From positions 1 to 7,646 of the forward strand of contig JASBVU010000083.1 of the NCBI GenBank assembly GCA_029960905.1: 7,646 nt of DNA, read 5' to 3'. Both the position numbers and the translations under genes were made by a program. The DNA comes from Thermoanaerobacterium sp. Its GTDB lineage: Bacteria; Bacillota; Thermoanaerobacteria; Thermoanaerobacterales; Thermoanaerobacteraceae. The notes under the pieces are model-generated. The model searched no databases. It had not been told where the DNA came from and saw nothing but the letters and a program-made list of their open reading frames with translations. This document shows, in pieces, positions 1 through 5,837 of the stretch. The first letter of the stretch is position 1; the number at the start of each line of letters is the position of its first letter.

Positions 1-373
1 ACATGTTTACAACTTTGACAGGTTGTTCAAAAACCCCTCTTTTTACTTCAGTAGCAGTCATATTCTTTGCCTTCAACATCTTAGTCAAATAATTGCACGC
101 ATTCCACGGATTAACATTATCTCCACATGTAAACACATCAACAGCTGCATACCCTAATTCCGGCCAAGTATGAATTGTTATATGTGATTCAGAAATAACA
201 ACGACTCCACTAACGCCCTGGGGGCTAAATTTATGGAAAGCAACTTCACGGACTTCGGCACCTGCTTCTATAGCTGCTTTTACCATTATGTCTTCTATTA
301 ATTCACAATCATCAAGAACATTTTCATCGCAACCATAAATCTCTGCCAATATGTGGCGACCCAAAGCATTCAT
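1..373 (-). CDS. speD: S-adenosylmethionine decarboxylase proenzyme (C-terminal end outside window)
   Basis: Pyruvoyl-dependent enzyme that decarboxylates S-adenosylmethionine to give the aminopropyl donor for spermidine synthesis. The frame opens at ATG 373-371 (MNALGRHILAEIYGC) and is still open at base 2 after 124 codons. The family is about 120-140 residues long, so only a short tail is missing. The self-cleavage motif SESHITIHTWPE is at residues 61-72. Ser63 would become the pyruvoyl group, and His68 and Cys83 (in FTCGDN) sit at the positions known for the Thermotoga-type short enzyme. The only Shine-Dalgarno is GAGGAGG at 386-392, 12 bases from the ATG, which is long, but no closer in-frame start exists. 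It lies 97 bases beyond the S1 gene and has its own promoter, so it probably starts a polyamine transcription unit that continues off the window (speE would be a typical partner; not visible). Identification is very secure. Confidence 0.96.
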   Translation of the reverse strand, partial: MNALGRHILAEIYGCDENVLDDCELIEDIMVKAAIEAGAEVREVAFHKFSPQGVSGVVVISESHITIHTWPELGYAAVDVFTCGDNVNPWNACNYLTKMLKAKNMTATEVKRGVFEQPVKVVNM

Positions 374-425
374 TCTTTTATCTTGCCTCCTCGCATTTTA
401 AAAGTATAGATATTCAATAAGATAA

Positions 426-453
426 ATTTTATCAGATTTTTGTCTTTTGTCAA
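426..453 (-). promoter_or_regulatory. Sigma-A-type promoter of speD
   Basis: On the minus strand, TTGACA (453-448, perfect -35) is followed after 16 bases by TAAAAT (431-426). The -10 is preceded by TG plus one base, an extended -10 element. Transcription would begin near 419, giving a leader of about 45 bases before the speD ATG. It begins only about 18 bases after the S1 stop codon. I see no terminator hairpin between the two genes, so read-through from the upstream operon may add to speD expression. Confidence 0.8.
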
Positions 454-470
454 GGTATTTTACATAACAC

Positions 471-1568
471 CTATGAATAAGTATTTACGTCTTCTAATCT
501 GTCTTTTATTGTCACATTTAATTTTTCTCTTTCTAAGTCATAAGATTCACTGTTTTTTTCGACTTCCTTAAGACTTAACTTTTTCTTTTCTGAATCAAAG
601 CTAATTATTTCAACTGTCATTTCATCTCCTATTTTGTATTCTTTGATATTCTTTATTAAATCGCTTTTGTGTACTAACCCCTCTACCCCTTCAGAAATCT
701 CTACAAATATACCAAAAGTAGTCACATTTGCTATAGTACCTAATATAATATCTCCAAGCTTAAACTTCTCATCAATATTCATCCAAGGATCCGGAGAAAG
801 CTTTTTTAAACTTAGCGTTATTTTCTCTTGATCTATTTTATTAACATAAACATCTACTCTATCACCAACATGCAACAAATCATTTATATTTACATTTCTA
901 CCCCAAGAAATCTCTCTTAATGGAATCAAACCATCAATTCCGCCTAAATCAACAAAAGCACCGAATTTGGCAATTGACTTTACAACGCCATTGACAACTT
1001 GTCCTTCCTGCATGTTTTTTAGCAATGTTTCTTTCTTTTTGTTTTTTTCTTCTTCAAAAACGACCTTCCGCGATGCAACCAATTTTTTGTTTGGAATATA
1101 ATCAATGATTTTCACTTCAACTTTTTCTCCTAAATATGAGTTCAAATCATCGACATAATGAATATCAAGTTGTGACGCTGGTATAAATGCTTTAACTCCT
1201 AATACATCAGCAACAACACCACCTTTTACTACTTCAATTATTTTTCCGTTTAAGATATCTCCATTTTTAAAAGATATGCTTAATCTCTCCTCAGCCAATT
1301 CAGTATCTGCTTTTATTTTTGAAGCCAAAACATCACCATTTTCATCTTCTCTTTTTATTATATATAGATCGATTTCATCTCCCACATTAAAATCATCGCT
1401 CATTTTTATATTAGGATTAAGTGATAATTGCGATTTAGGAACAAATGCATCAGATTTATATCCTATATCTGCTATAATTCCATCATTAAGTATTTTAATG
1501 ATTTTGCCTTTTACTATATCACCGGCATGAATCTCGTTAAAAGTGTATTCATTCATAAAATCATCCAT
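471..1568 (-). CDS. rpsA: Four-domain S1 RNA-binding protein (30S ribosomal protein S1 homolog)
   Basis: 365-residue protein made of four S1 (OB-fold) RNA-binding repeats at roughly 15-84, 101-168, 187-256 and 271-334. The last two are the most canonical: GxVxxIxxFGAFVDLGGIDGLIP and GTIANVTTFGIFVEISEGVEGLV. Four repeats in about 360-400 residues is the Firmicutes form (such as B. subtilis YpfD), shorter than the six-repeat E. coli S1. It is therefore best called an S1 homolog that may help mRNA binding to the ribosome or another RNA role. The ATG is two bases after the ispH stop, and the ribosome binding site (AAAGGAAG) lies inside the end of ispH, so translation is probably coupled. Another ATG four codons downstream is possible. 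In several clostridia IspH and S1 are one fused polypeptide (from memory); here they are separate and out of frame. Last gene of the operon before the speD promoter. Confidence 0.93.
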   Translation of the reverse strand: MDDFMNEYTFNEIHAGDIVKGKIIKILNDGIIADIGYKSDAFVPKSQLSLNPNIKMSDDFNVGDEIDLYIIKREDENGDVLASKIKADTELAEERLSISFKNGDILNGKIIEVVKGGVVADVLGVKAFIPASQLDIHYVDDLNSYLGEKVEVKIIDYIPNKKLVASRKVVFEEEKNKKKETLLKNMQEGQVVNGVVKSIAKFGAFVDLGGIDGLIPLREISWGRNVNINDLLHVGDRVDVYVNKIDQEKITLSLKKLSPDPWMNIDEKFKLGDIILGTIANVTTFGIFVEISEGVEGLVHKSDLIKNIKEYKIGDEMTVEIISFDSEKKKLSLKEVEKNSESYDLEREKLNVTIKDRLEDVNTYS

Positions 1569-1570
1569 CT

Positions 1571-2422
1571 TTATTCTTCCTTTCTCCCACTTGTAATCTT
1601 ATCAACAACTTCCTGTATCAAATAATCTGGCGTAGATGCACCAGCAGTAATGCCAACTGTTTCAACATTTTTAAAAATAGATAAATCAATTTCATCAGCA
1701 CTCTCGACTTGTATAGTTCTATCACAATTATTTTCACATATTTTTTTTAATTTTTGCGTATTAGAACTGTTCTTTCCACCTATGACAATCATCATATCTG
1801 CCTCTTTAGATATTTTTTCAGCAGATGATTGCCTTTTGTTTGTAGCATCACATATTGTATTATACGATATTAGTTCTTTGACTTTAAGATTCAACAAAGC
1901 CAAACTATCTTCCCACATTTTTTGCGTTATGGTTGTCTGTGCAACAACACATGCCCTTTCCAAAAAAGGCAATGATTTTACGTCATCGGTTGATTGGATA
2001 ACATAAGCCGAATTATTGCACCATCCATTTACACCTACAACTTCCGGATGATTTCTATCTCCTATTATTATAATAGAATATCCCTTTTTATAGTATCCAT
2101 TGACTATTTTTTGGACTCTTTTTACAAAGGGACAAGTCATATCGATAATTTCTACTTTTTTCTTTTTTAATTTTTCATATGTTTTTTCAGGTATACCATG
2201 TGTTCTAATAAGTATCTTGCTATTTTCATCCAAATCATTGATGCACTCTATCGTCTTTATTCCTTTATCTTCTAGGTCCTTTACGACCTGCGGATTATGA
2301 ATAAGCTCTCCATATGCATAAGTTTTAGAATCATCATTATTGTTGACTTGATCATAAGCCATTTTGACTGCCCTTTTTACACCAAAACAAAATCCTGCAT
2401 TGTCAGCTATCAATATTTTCAT
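1571..2422 (-). CDS. ispH: 4-hydroxy-3-methylbut-2-enyl diphosphate reductase (IspH/LytB)
   Basis: Iron-sulfur enzyme of the last step of the MEP (non-mevalonate) isoprenoid pathway, reducing HMBPP to IPP and DMAPP. At 283 residues it has the normal length. Visible hallmarks: GFCFGVKRA with cluster ligand Cys12, IHNP with His42, RTHG with His75, TCPFV with Cys97, NHPEV with His125 and Glu127, AQTT at 161-164, TICDATNKRQ with Cys191, SSNT at 219-222 and GITAGASTP near 247-255. All three cluster cysteines and the substrate-binding histidines are present, so it should be active. The ribosome binding site TAGGAGG overlaps the TAG stop of the upstream acyltransferase gene (2434-2432), giving tight coupling. 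The S1 gene follows after two bases. The protein is cytosolic and depends on an electron donor such as ferredoxin or flavodoxin, which is not in this window. Confidence 0.97.
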   Translation of the reverse strand: MKILIADNAGFCFGVKRAVKMAYDQVNNNDDSKTYAYGELIHNPQVVKDLEDKGIKTIECINDLDENSKILIRTHGIPEKTYEKLKKKKVEIIDMTCPFVKRVQKIVNGYYKKGYSIIIIGDRNHPEVVGVNGWCNNSAYVIQSTDDVKSLPFLERACVVAQTTITQKMWEDSLALLNLKVKELISYNTICDATNKRQSSAEKISKEADMMIVIGGKNSSNTQKLKKICENNCDRTIQVESADEIDLSIFKNVETVGITAGASTPDYLIQEVVDKITSGRKEE

Positions 2423-2431
2423 TGCTTCCTC

Positions 2432-3010
2432 CTAAATTAACTTTGAGATTTCAAGCATAATCTTTTCACCTATGTTTGCCATATCTTGAGATGTTAAATG
2501 CGCATTTTGATACTCTTCAAAATAAATAGGTTTACCGATCTTTATTGTCACTTTTGAAAAAAGTTTATAAGTTGACTTTATCCCGACCGGCAGGACAGGT
2601 GCCTTTCCTTTTACAGATAAAAGCGATACACCAGGCTCAGCCTTTTGTAATTTGCCAGTTTTGCTCCTGGTTCCTTCTGGGAATATCCCAATAGCATGTC
2701 CTTTTTTTAGATGATTTAGAGCAATTTTTATCGAGGTTAAATCTGATGTGCCTCTTTTCACTGGAAAAGCACCTAAACCTTTATTTAAAATAAATCTAAA
2801 TAAAGGATTTTTAAAAAGCTCGGCTTTTGCCATAAAAAAAATTCTTCTGGTAAAAATGGCACCAACAATAGGTGGATCTAAAAAGCTAATATGATTAGGA
2901 CAAATAATTACAGGACCATCGGCAGGAATATTTTCGTAGCCATCTACTTCTATTCTAAAAATTATATTTATAATAAAAAGAACAATGTATTTGGCTATGT
3001 AATAAAACAT
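2432..3010 (-). CDS. plsC: 1-acyl-sn-glycerol-3-phosphate acyltransferase (PlsC family)
   Basis: Membrane-associated acyltransferase that adds the second acyl chain to lysophosphatidic acid, forming phosphatidic acid for phospholipid synthesis. At 192 residues it is a typical short PlsC. An N-terminal hydrophobic stretch (about 5-19, IAKYIVLFIINIIFR) would anchor it to the membrane. The catalytic NHxxxxD motif is NHISFLD with His40 and Asp45, block II is FPVKRG (82-87), block III is FPEGTRS (110-116), and block IV is PVLPVGI (138-144). The start ATG follows an AAGGGGGT ribosome binding site that overlaps the TAA of cmk (3024-3022). The order cmk-plsC-ispH-S1 resembles arrangements I recall from other Firmicutes. 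The family is certain; the exact acyl acceptor is inferred. Confidence 0.93.
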   Translation of the reverse strand: MFYYIAKYIVLFIINIIFRIEVDGYENIPADGPVIICPNHISFLDPPIVGAIFTRRIFFMAKAELFKNPLFRFILNKGLGAFPVKRGTSDLTSIKIALNHLKKGHAIGIFPEGTRSKTGKLQKAEPGVSLLSVKGKAPVLPVGIKSTYKLFSKVTIKIGKPIYFEEYQNAHLTSQDMANIGEKIMLEISKLI

Positions 3011-3021
3011 GAAATACCCCC

Positions 3022-3672
3022 TTATCCATTGGCTATGATATCGTACATTTTACTTACTACTTCTTCAATAGTCATATTTGTGGTATCAATCACAATAGAA
3101 TCATCGGCCTTTTTTAATGGTGCAACATCTCTTTCAGTATCGTTTTTATCTCTCTTTTGTATATCATTTGATATATCATCATATTTAACAGATATTTTCT
3201 TGCTTGTTAATTCATTGTATCTGCGCATCGCTCTAACTTCAGGGCTGGCAGTCAAAAAGAATTTAAATTGCGCATCTGGCATGACGACTGTAGCTATATC
3301 TCTACCGTCCATCACAACGCTACCTTTATCAGATAACCTTTTTTGCAGATTAACCATTATTTCTCTTACCTCTGGTATCATTGAAACAAATGACACTTTC
3401 TCTGAAACAAATGGTATTCTTATTTCATTTGTAACATCTTTACCATCTAACAATACCTTATCATTTTTTAACTCAATGTCAATCTTAGAAGCCAGTTCTA
3501 TTATTTTATTTTTATCTTCTACATTGACATTTTCAATTATAGCCTTATATGTCAACGCTCTATACATAGCTCCTGTATCTATATAAGTAAAGTTTAGCTT
3601 TTTTGCCAATTCCTTGGCAACTGTGCTTTTTCCTGCTCCTGCTGGGCCATCAATTGCAACTTTAATATTCAA
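3022..3672 (-). CDS. cmk: Cytidylate kinase, in one open frame with AroH
   Basis: Phosphorylates CMP and dCMP with ATP, recycling CMP from RNA turnover and phospholipid synthesis. The body is a standard Cmk: P-loop GPAGAGKST, DTGAMYR (about 32-38), VMDGRDIATVV (about 120-130), and the lid arginine region RDKNDTERDVAPL (about 174-186), ending at TAA 3024-3022. I placed the start at TTG 3672-3670 because it gives 216 residues beginning just before KVAIDGPAGAGKS, the usual Cmk N-terminus. No clear ribosome binding site precedes this TTG. The frame stays open upstream without a stop, through the whole chorismate mutase sequence. The first in-frame ATG codons upstream are at 3705 and, further back, 3810-3805, and these last lie inside AroH-homologous sequence. 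The product may therefore be a fusion or may arise by internal initiation. Family call is certain; start is not. Confidence 0.9.
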   Translation of the reverse strand: MNIKVAIDGPAGAGKSTVAKELAKKLNFTYIDTGAMYRALTYKAIIENVNVEDKNKIIELASKIDIELKNDKVLLDGKDVTNEIRIPFVSEKVSFVSMIPEVREIMVNLQKRLSDKGSVVMDGRDIATVVMPDAQFKFFLTASPEVRAMRRYNELTSKKISVKYDDISNDIQKRDKNDTERDVAPLKKADDSIVIDTTNMTIEEVVSKMYDIIANG

Positions 3673-4021
3673 CAAGTCTAATCTTAACAATCTAGCGTTT
3701 TTCATATATATGTGTTTAATTTCTTTATGATCTTCACAATTAATAAACACTACAACTCTGATACATTTCTCAAGACTTCCTTTTACATTCATTTCTTGAA
3801 AACACATCATAGGTATGTCTGAAATTCCATTGTGTCTTAATGCTTCTGCAGGATATGCTGCATCAATATCCTTTGTAGCGCTAAAAAAAATTGATATAAC
3901 ATCTTCCCTTTTTATTTTATTGCTACGAAAAATTTCATCAATTAGAACAATTGTATCATGAAAAATAGCTTCCTTAGTATTCTCAGTAGTTATCGCTCCT
4001 CTAATAGCTTTTATAAGACAT
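3673..4021 (-). CDS. aroH: AroH-type chorismate mutase, start frameshifted, no stop before cmk
   Basis: Would convert chorismate to prephenate for phenylalanine/tyrosine synthesis. From 4011 down the conserved AroH frame reads KAIRGAITTENTKEAI, then FFSATKDIDAAYPAEALR, MMCFQEMNVKGSLEKCIRVVV, IKHIYMKNARLLRLDL. By alignment from memory with B. subtilis AroH (127 residues) the active-site equivalents of Arg7, Arg63, Cys75, Glu78, Arg90, Tyr108 and Arg116 are all kept. Two oddities. First, in this frame a TGA (4023-4021) is followed only by TGT CTT ATA before the conserved lysine codon, so no ATG, GTG or TTG start exists. The ATG at 4021-4019, four bases after AAAGGAG, is one base out of frame and stops at TAG 4003-4001. 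Second, there is no stop codon: the frame continues into cytidylate kinase. It is the first gene after a strong promoter. Whether it is active, a fusion or a pseudogene cannot be decided from the sequence; intact catalytic residues argue against old decay. Confidence 0.8.
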
Positions 4022-4052
4022 CAATCTCCTTTCCGTTTTTCTTTCTTTATAA

Positions 4053-4081
4053 ATTATATAGTAAAAATCATGTTATAACAA
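4053..4081 (-). promoter_or_regulatory. Sigma-A-type promoter of the aroH-cmk-plsC-ispH-S1 operon
   Basis: Minus strand TTGTTA (4081-4076; four of six -35 bases) and a perfect TATAAT (4058-4053), separated by 17 bases. Transcription would start near 4046, about 25 bases before the ATG at 4021, with the AAAGGAG ribosome binding site at 4032-4026. The -35 lies only two bases past the TGA stop of the preceding membrane protein gene. It marks the start of a five-gene unit with no other good promoter until speD. Confidence 0.75.
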
Positions 4082-4083
4082 TA

Positions 4084-4548
4084 TCATTTCAATTTTACTC
4101 TGCCAATGACTTCTATATCGCTGTTGACTTTTATGACTGCTGTCCTTTGTGGCTCTATTACATTATCGCTTGAATCAACTATTTTAACATATAATGCTTG
4201 ATTGTAGTTTGTTCCATCCATTTCAATGAGATCGCCTTGTTTTATATTGATTTTTAAGTATTTCTCTTTAAAACTATACTTTGGATCACCATTTATCAAA
4301 ATAAAAGCCTTTGGTGCTTTGTCTAGGTTGATTAACTCCAATTTTAAGGTTCCATCATTTGACAGGTATGTGTTGATATTTATACCTTCTATTTTTTCCG
4401 TAGAATTTAAAAAAACCCTAATATTATCATTTAACATTAATACTTGAGTTACCACCATTGTTAAAAAACCCAATATGACAAAAAAGGCTATTATATTGTC
4501 AAAGCTTAAATAATATACATGTGCTGACTTTTTAACTCTTTTTCCCAT
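4084..4548 (-). CDS. Unrecognised small single-pass membrane protein
   Basis: 154 residues; I do not recognise the family. A short basic N-terminus (MGKRVKKSAH) is followed by one strongly hydrophobic segment at about 17-39 (NIIAFFVILGFLTMVVTQVLML), so the protein is probably anchored with the N-terminus inside and about 115 residues outside the membrane. The outer part looks beta-rich, with alternating hydrophobic residues (TLKLELINL, AFILING, YLKINIKQGDLIEM, ALYVKIVDSSDNVIEPQ, TAVIKVNSDIEVIGRVKLK). It has no cysteine, and I see no catalytic motif. This shape fits a small extracytoplasmic binding or assembly domain, but that is a guess. The start is well supported by AGGAGG at 4560-4555, six bases from the ATG. 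It sits between a spacer with stem-loops and the aroH promoter, and base use resembles its neighbours, so it is likely a real, vertically inherited gene. Confidence 0.8.
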   Translation of the reverse strand: MGKRVKKSAHVYYLSFDNIIAFFVILGFLTMVVTQVLMLNDNIRVFLNSTEKIEGININTYLSNDGTLKLELINLDKAPKAFILINGDPKYSFKEKYLKINIKQGDLIEMDGTNYNQALYVKIVDSSDNVIEPQRTAVIKVNSDIEVIGRVKLK

Positions 4549-4563
4549 AATAATCCTCCTTAT

Positions 4564-4603
4564 GCATTCTTATATATTTTATGCAAAATATATAAGAAAA
4601 TGC
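4564..4603 (-). other. Long AT-rich stem-loop before the membrane protein gene
   Basis: Inverted repeat with arms 4603-4585 and 4580-4564 and a four-base loop (minus strand GCAT). It gives 17 base pairs with one two-base bulge (4597-4598). On the minus strand the hairpin ends three bases before the AAGGAGG of the gene at 4548. No T-tract follows on either strand, so it is not a typical rho-independent terminator. It could be an mRNA processing or stability element, a weak attenuator, or a protein-binding site in DNA. Confidence 0.65.
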
Positions 4604-4619
4604 AAAGAAGGTTTTATTC

Positions 4620-5837
4620 TCAGGAATTTATTCCTGCTAAATAGCCTGTGGAAAAAGAAATTTGAAGATTGAAACCACCAGTCAATGCATCCACATCAAT
4701 TATTTCACCGGCAAAAAAAAGTCCTTTAATAAGTCTTGATTCCATTGTCTTAGGATTTATTTCTTTAGTACTTACTCCCCCAGAAGTGATTATAGCCTCA
4801 TTTATAGACCTCTTAGATTTTATGTGAAACTCAAGATCCTTTACAATGTTTATTAATGCACTTCGTTCCGCCTTTGATATTTCTGAAACTTTCTTGTCAG
4901 GATCTAAAGAGCTTGCCTTTATTATATAAGGTATCAGTGAACGCGGAAGCAAATCGTTTAAAGAATTCTTTAACTCTTTTTTAGCATATTTTTTAAAATC
5001 TCTTTGCAGTCTTTCATCAAGCTTTTCATAATTCAAAGCTGGTTTTAAATCCAGTTTTATTATAACATCTCCATCTTTAACAGTTTTAAAAAAACTGCTT
5101 AAGGTCAATATTACAGGTCCTGACAATCCAAAATGTGTAAACAGCATTTCGCCAAATTCTTCTCTAACTAATTTACCATTTATACACAATTTGACATTAA
5201 TATTTTTAAGTGTTAATCCCATCATTTCGCTGACGTCTTCAGCAGTTACAAGTGGGACTAATGCAGGATGTGGTTCAATAATTTTGTGACCTAATCTTTT
5301 CGCCATATCATATCCATCACCTGTCGAACCTGTAGAAGGATAAGACTTTCCTCCGGTTGATAGTATTAAACTATCGCAAAATTCTTTTTCCCCATTAACA
5401 ATTATTCCTTTGACGCATTTCCCATCAGTCAGTATATCAGTAACTTTGCTATTAAACCGAATTTCAATATGATTTTTTTTAATGAGCTTTAAAAGGGCAT
5501 CTAATACATCAATTGCCTTATCTGAAACAGGAAATACTCTTCCGCCTCTTTCAACTTTAGTCATTAGACCATTTTTGTTAAAAAAATCAATTAAATCAGT
5601 ATTAGAAAAACTATTTAAAGCACTATAAAGAAATTTGCCATTTGTTGGTGTATTTTCGATAAATTCTTTTATCGAGGCTGAATTTGTTATATTGCATCTG
5701 CCTTTTCCAGTTATCATGAGTTTTTTGCCGGGCCTATCATTTTTCTCGAAGATTACAACTTCATTGCCTTTTAAAGAACTCATTATGGCAGCCATCATCC
5801 CTGAAGGGCCACAGCCAATTACAAAAACTCTTTTCAA
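4620..5837 (-). CDS. HI0933/BaiN-family FAD-dependent oxidoreductase
   Basis: 405-residue flavoprotein of the HI0933-like family (also annotated BaiN/RdsA or YhiN-like NAD(P)/FAD-dependent oxidoreductase). Motifs in order: dinucleotide-binding VIGCGPSGMMAA (6-17) with Glu31 ending the second strand; RPGKKLMITGKGRCNIT (35-51), the family signature; STGGKSYPSTGSTGDGY (160-176); FTHFGLSGPVIL (233-244); SGGVSTKEINP (352-362); and FFAGEIIDVDALTGGFNLQ (374-392), the C-terminal FAD-binding end. Length is normal. The substrate in most bacteria is unknown; the bile-acid role of BaiN should not be assumed here. The start codon is TTG (5837-5835), supported by AAGGAG at 5852-5847, nine bases away. It overlaps the TGA stop of the preceding phosphatase gene by four bases, so the two are translationally coupled. 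A short perfect hairpin covers its own stop codon. Confidence 0.9.
   Translation of the reverse strand: MKRVFVIGCGPSGMMAAIMSSLKGNEVVIFEKNDRPGKKLMITGKGRCNITNSASIKEFIENTPTNGKFLYSALNSFSNTDLIDFFNKNGLMTKVERGGRVFPVSDKAIDVLDALLKLIKKNHIEIRFNSKVTDILTDGKCVKGIIVNGEKEFCDSLILSTGGKSYPSTGSTGDGYDMAKRLGHKIIEPHPALVPLVTAEDVSEMMGLTLKNINVKLCINGKLVREEFGEMLFTHFGLSGPVILTLSSFFKTVKDGDVIIKLDLKPALNYEKLDERLQRDFKKYAKKELKNSLNDLLPRSLIPYIIKASSLDPDKKVSEISKAERSALINIVKDLEFHIKSKRSINEAIITSGGVSTKEINPKTMESRLIKGLFFAGEIIDVDALTGGFNLQISFSTGYLAGINS
4621..4636 (-). other. Short perfect hairpin over the stop codon of the flavoprotein gene
   Basis: Minus strand CAGGAA-TAAA-TTCCTG, a six-base-pair stem with a four-base loop that includes part of the TGA stop. 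No T-tract follows, so a terminator is unlikely. Together with the longer stem-loop 17 bases downstream it forms a tandem hairpin region that might protect the 3' end of the upstream message or mark a processing site. Confidence 0.5.

Noticed and set aside
374..470. Riboswitch or terminator between S1 and speD
   Set aside because: The gap is 97 bases and largely taken by the promoter and ribosome binding site; no stable hairpin or known riboswitch motif is visible.
1560..1585. IspH-S1 as a single fusion protein in this window
   Set aside because: A clear TAA ends IspH and S1 begins two bases later in a different frame with its own ribosome binding site.
2891..3586. Long plus-strand open frame opposite cmk and plsC (about 230 codons)
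   Set aside because: It lies antisense to two well-recognised genes, has low-complexity Ser/Ile/Leu-rich translation typical of a mirror frame, and resembles no known protein.
4003..4034. prfB-like programmed +1 frameshift at the start of aroH
   Set aside because: No CTT-TGA type slippery stop and no Shine-Dalgarno at the prfB spacing before the shift site; a simple indel explains the data better. Kept only as one alternative in the finding.
4576..4612. Possible promoter inside the long stem-loop (TTGCAT, 18 bases, TAAAAT on the minus strand)
   Set aside because: The -35 matches only three of six bases and both boxes fall in the hairpin arms and loop; AT-rich DNA gives such matches by chance.
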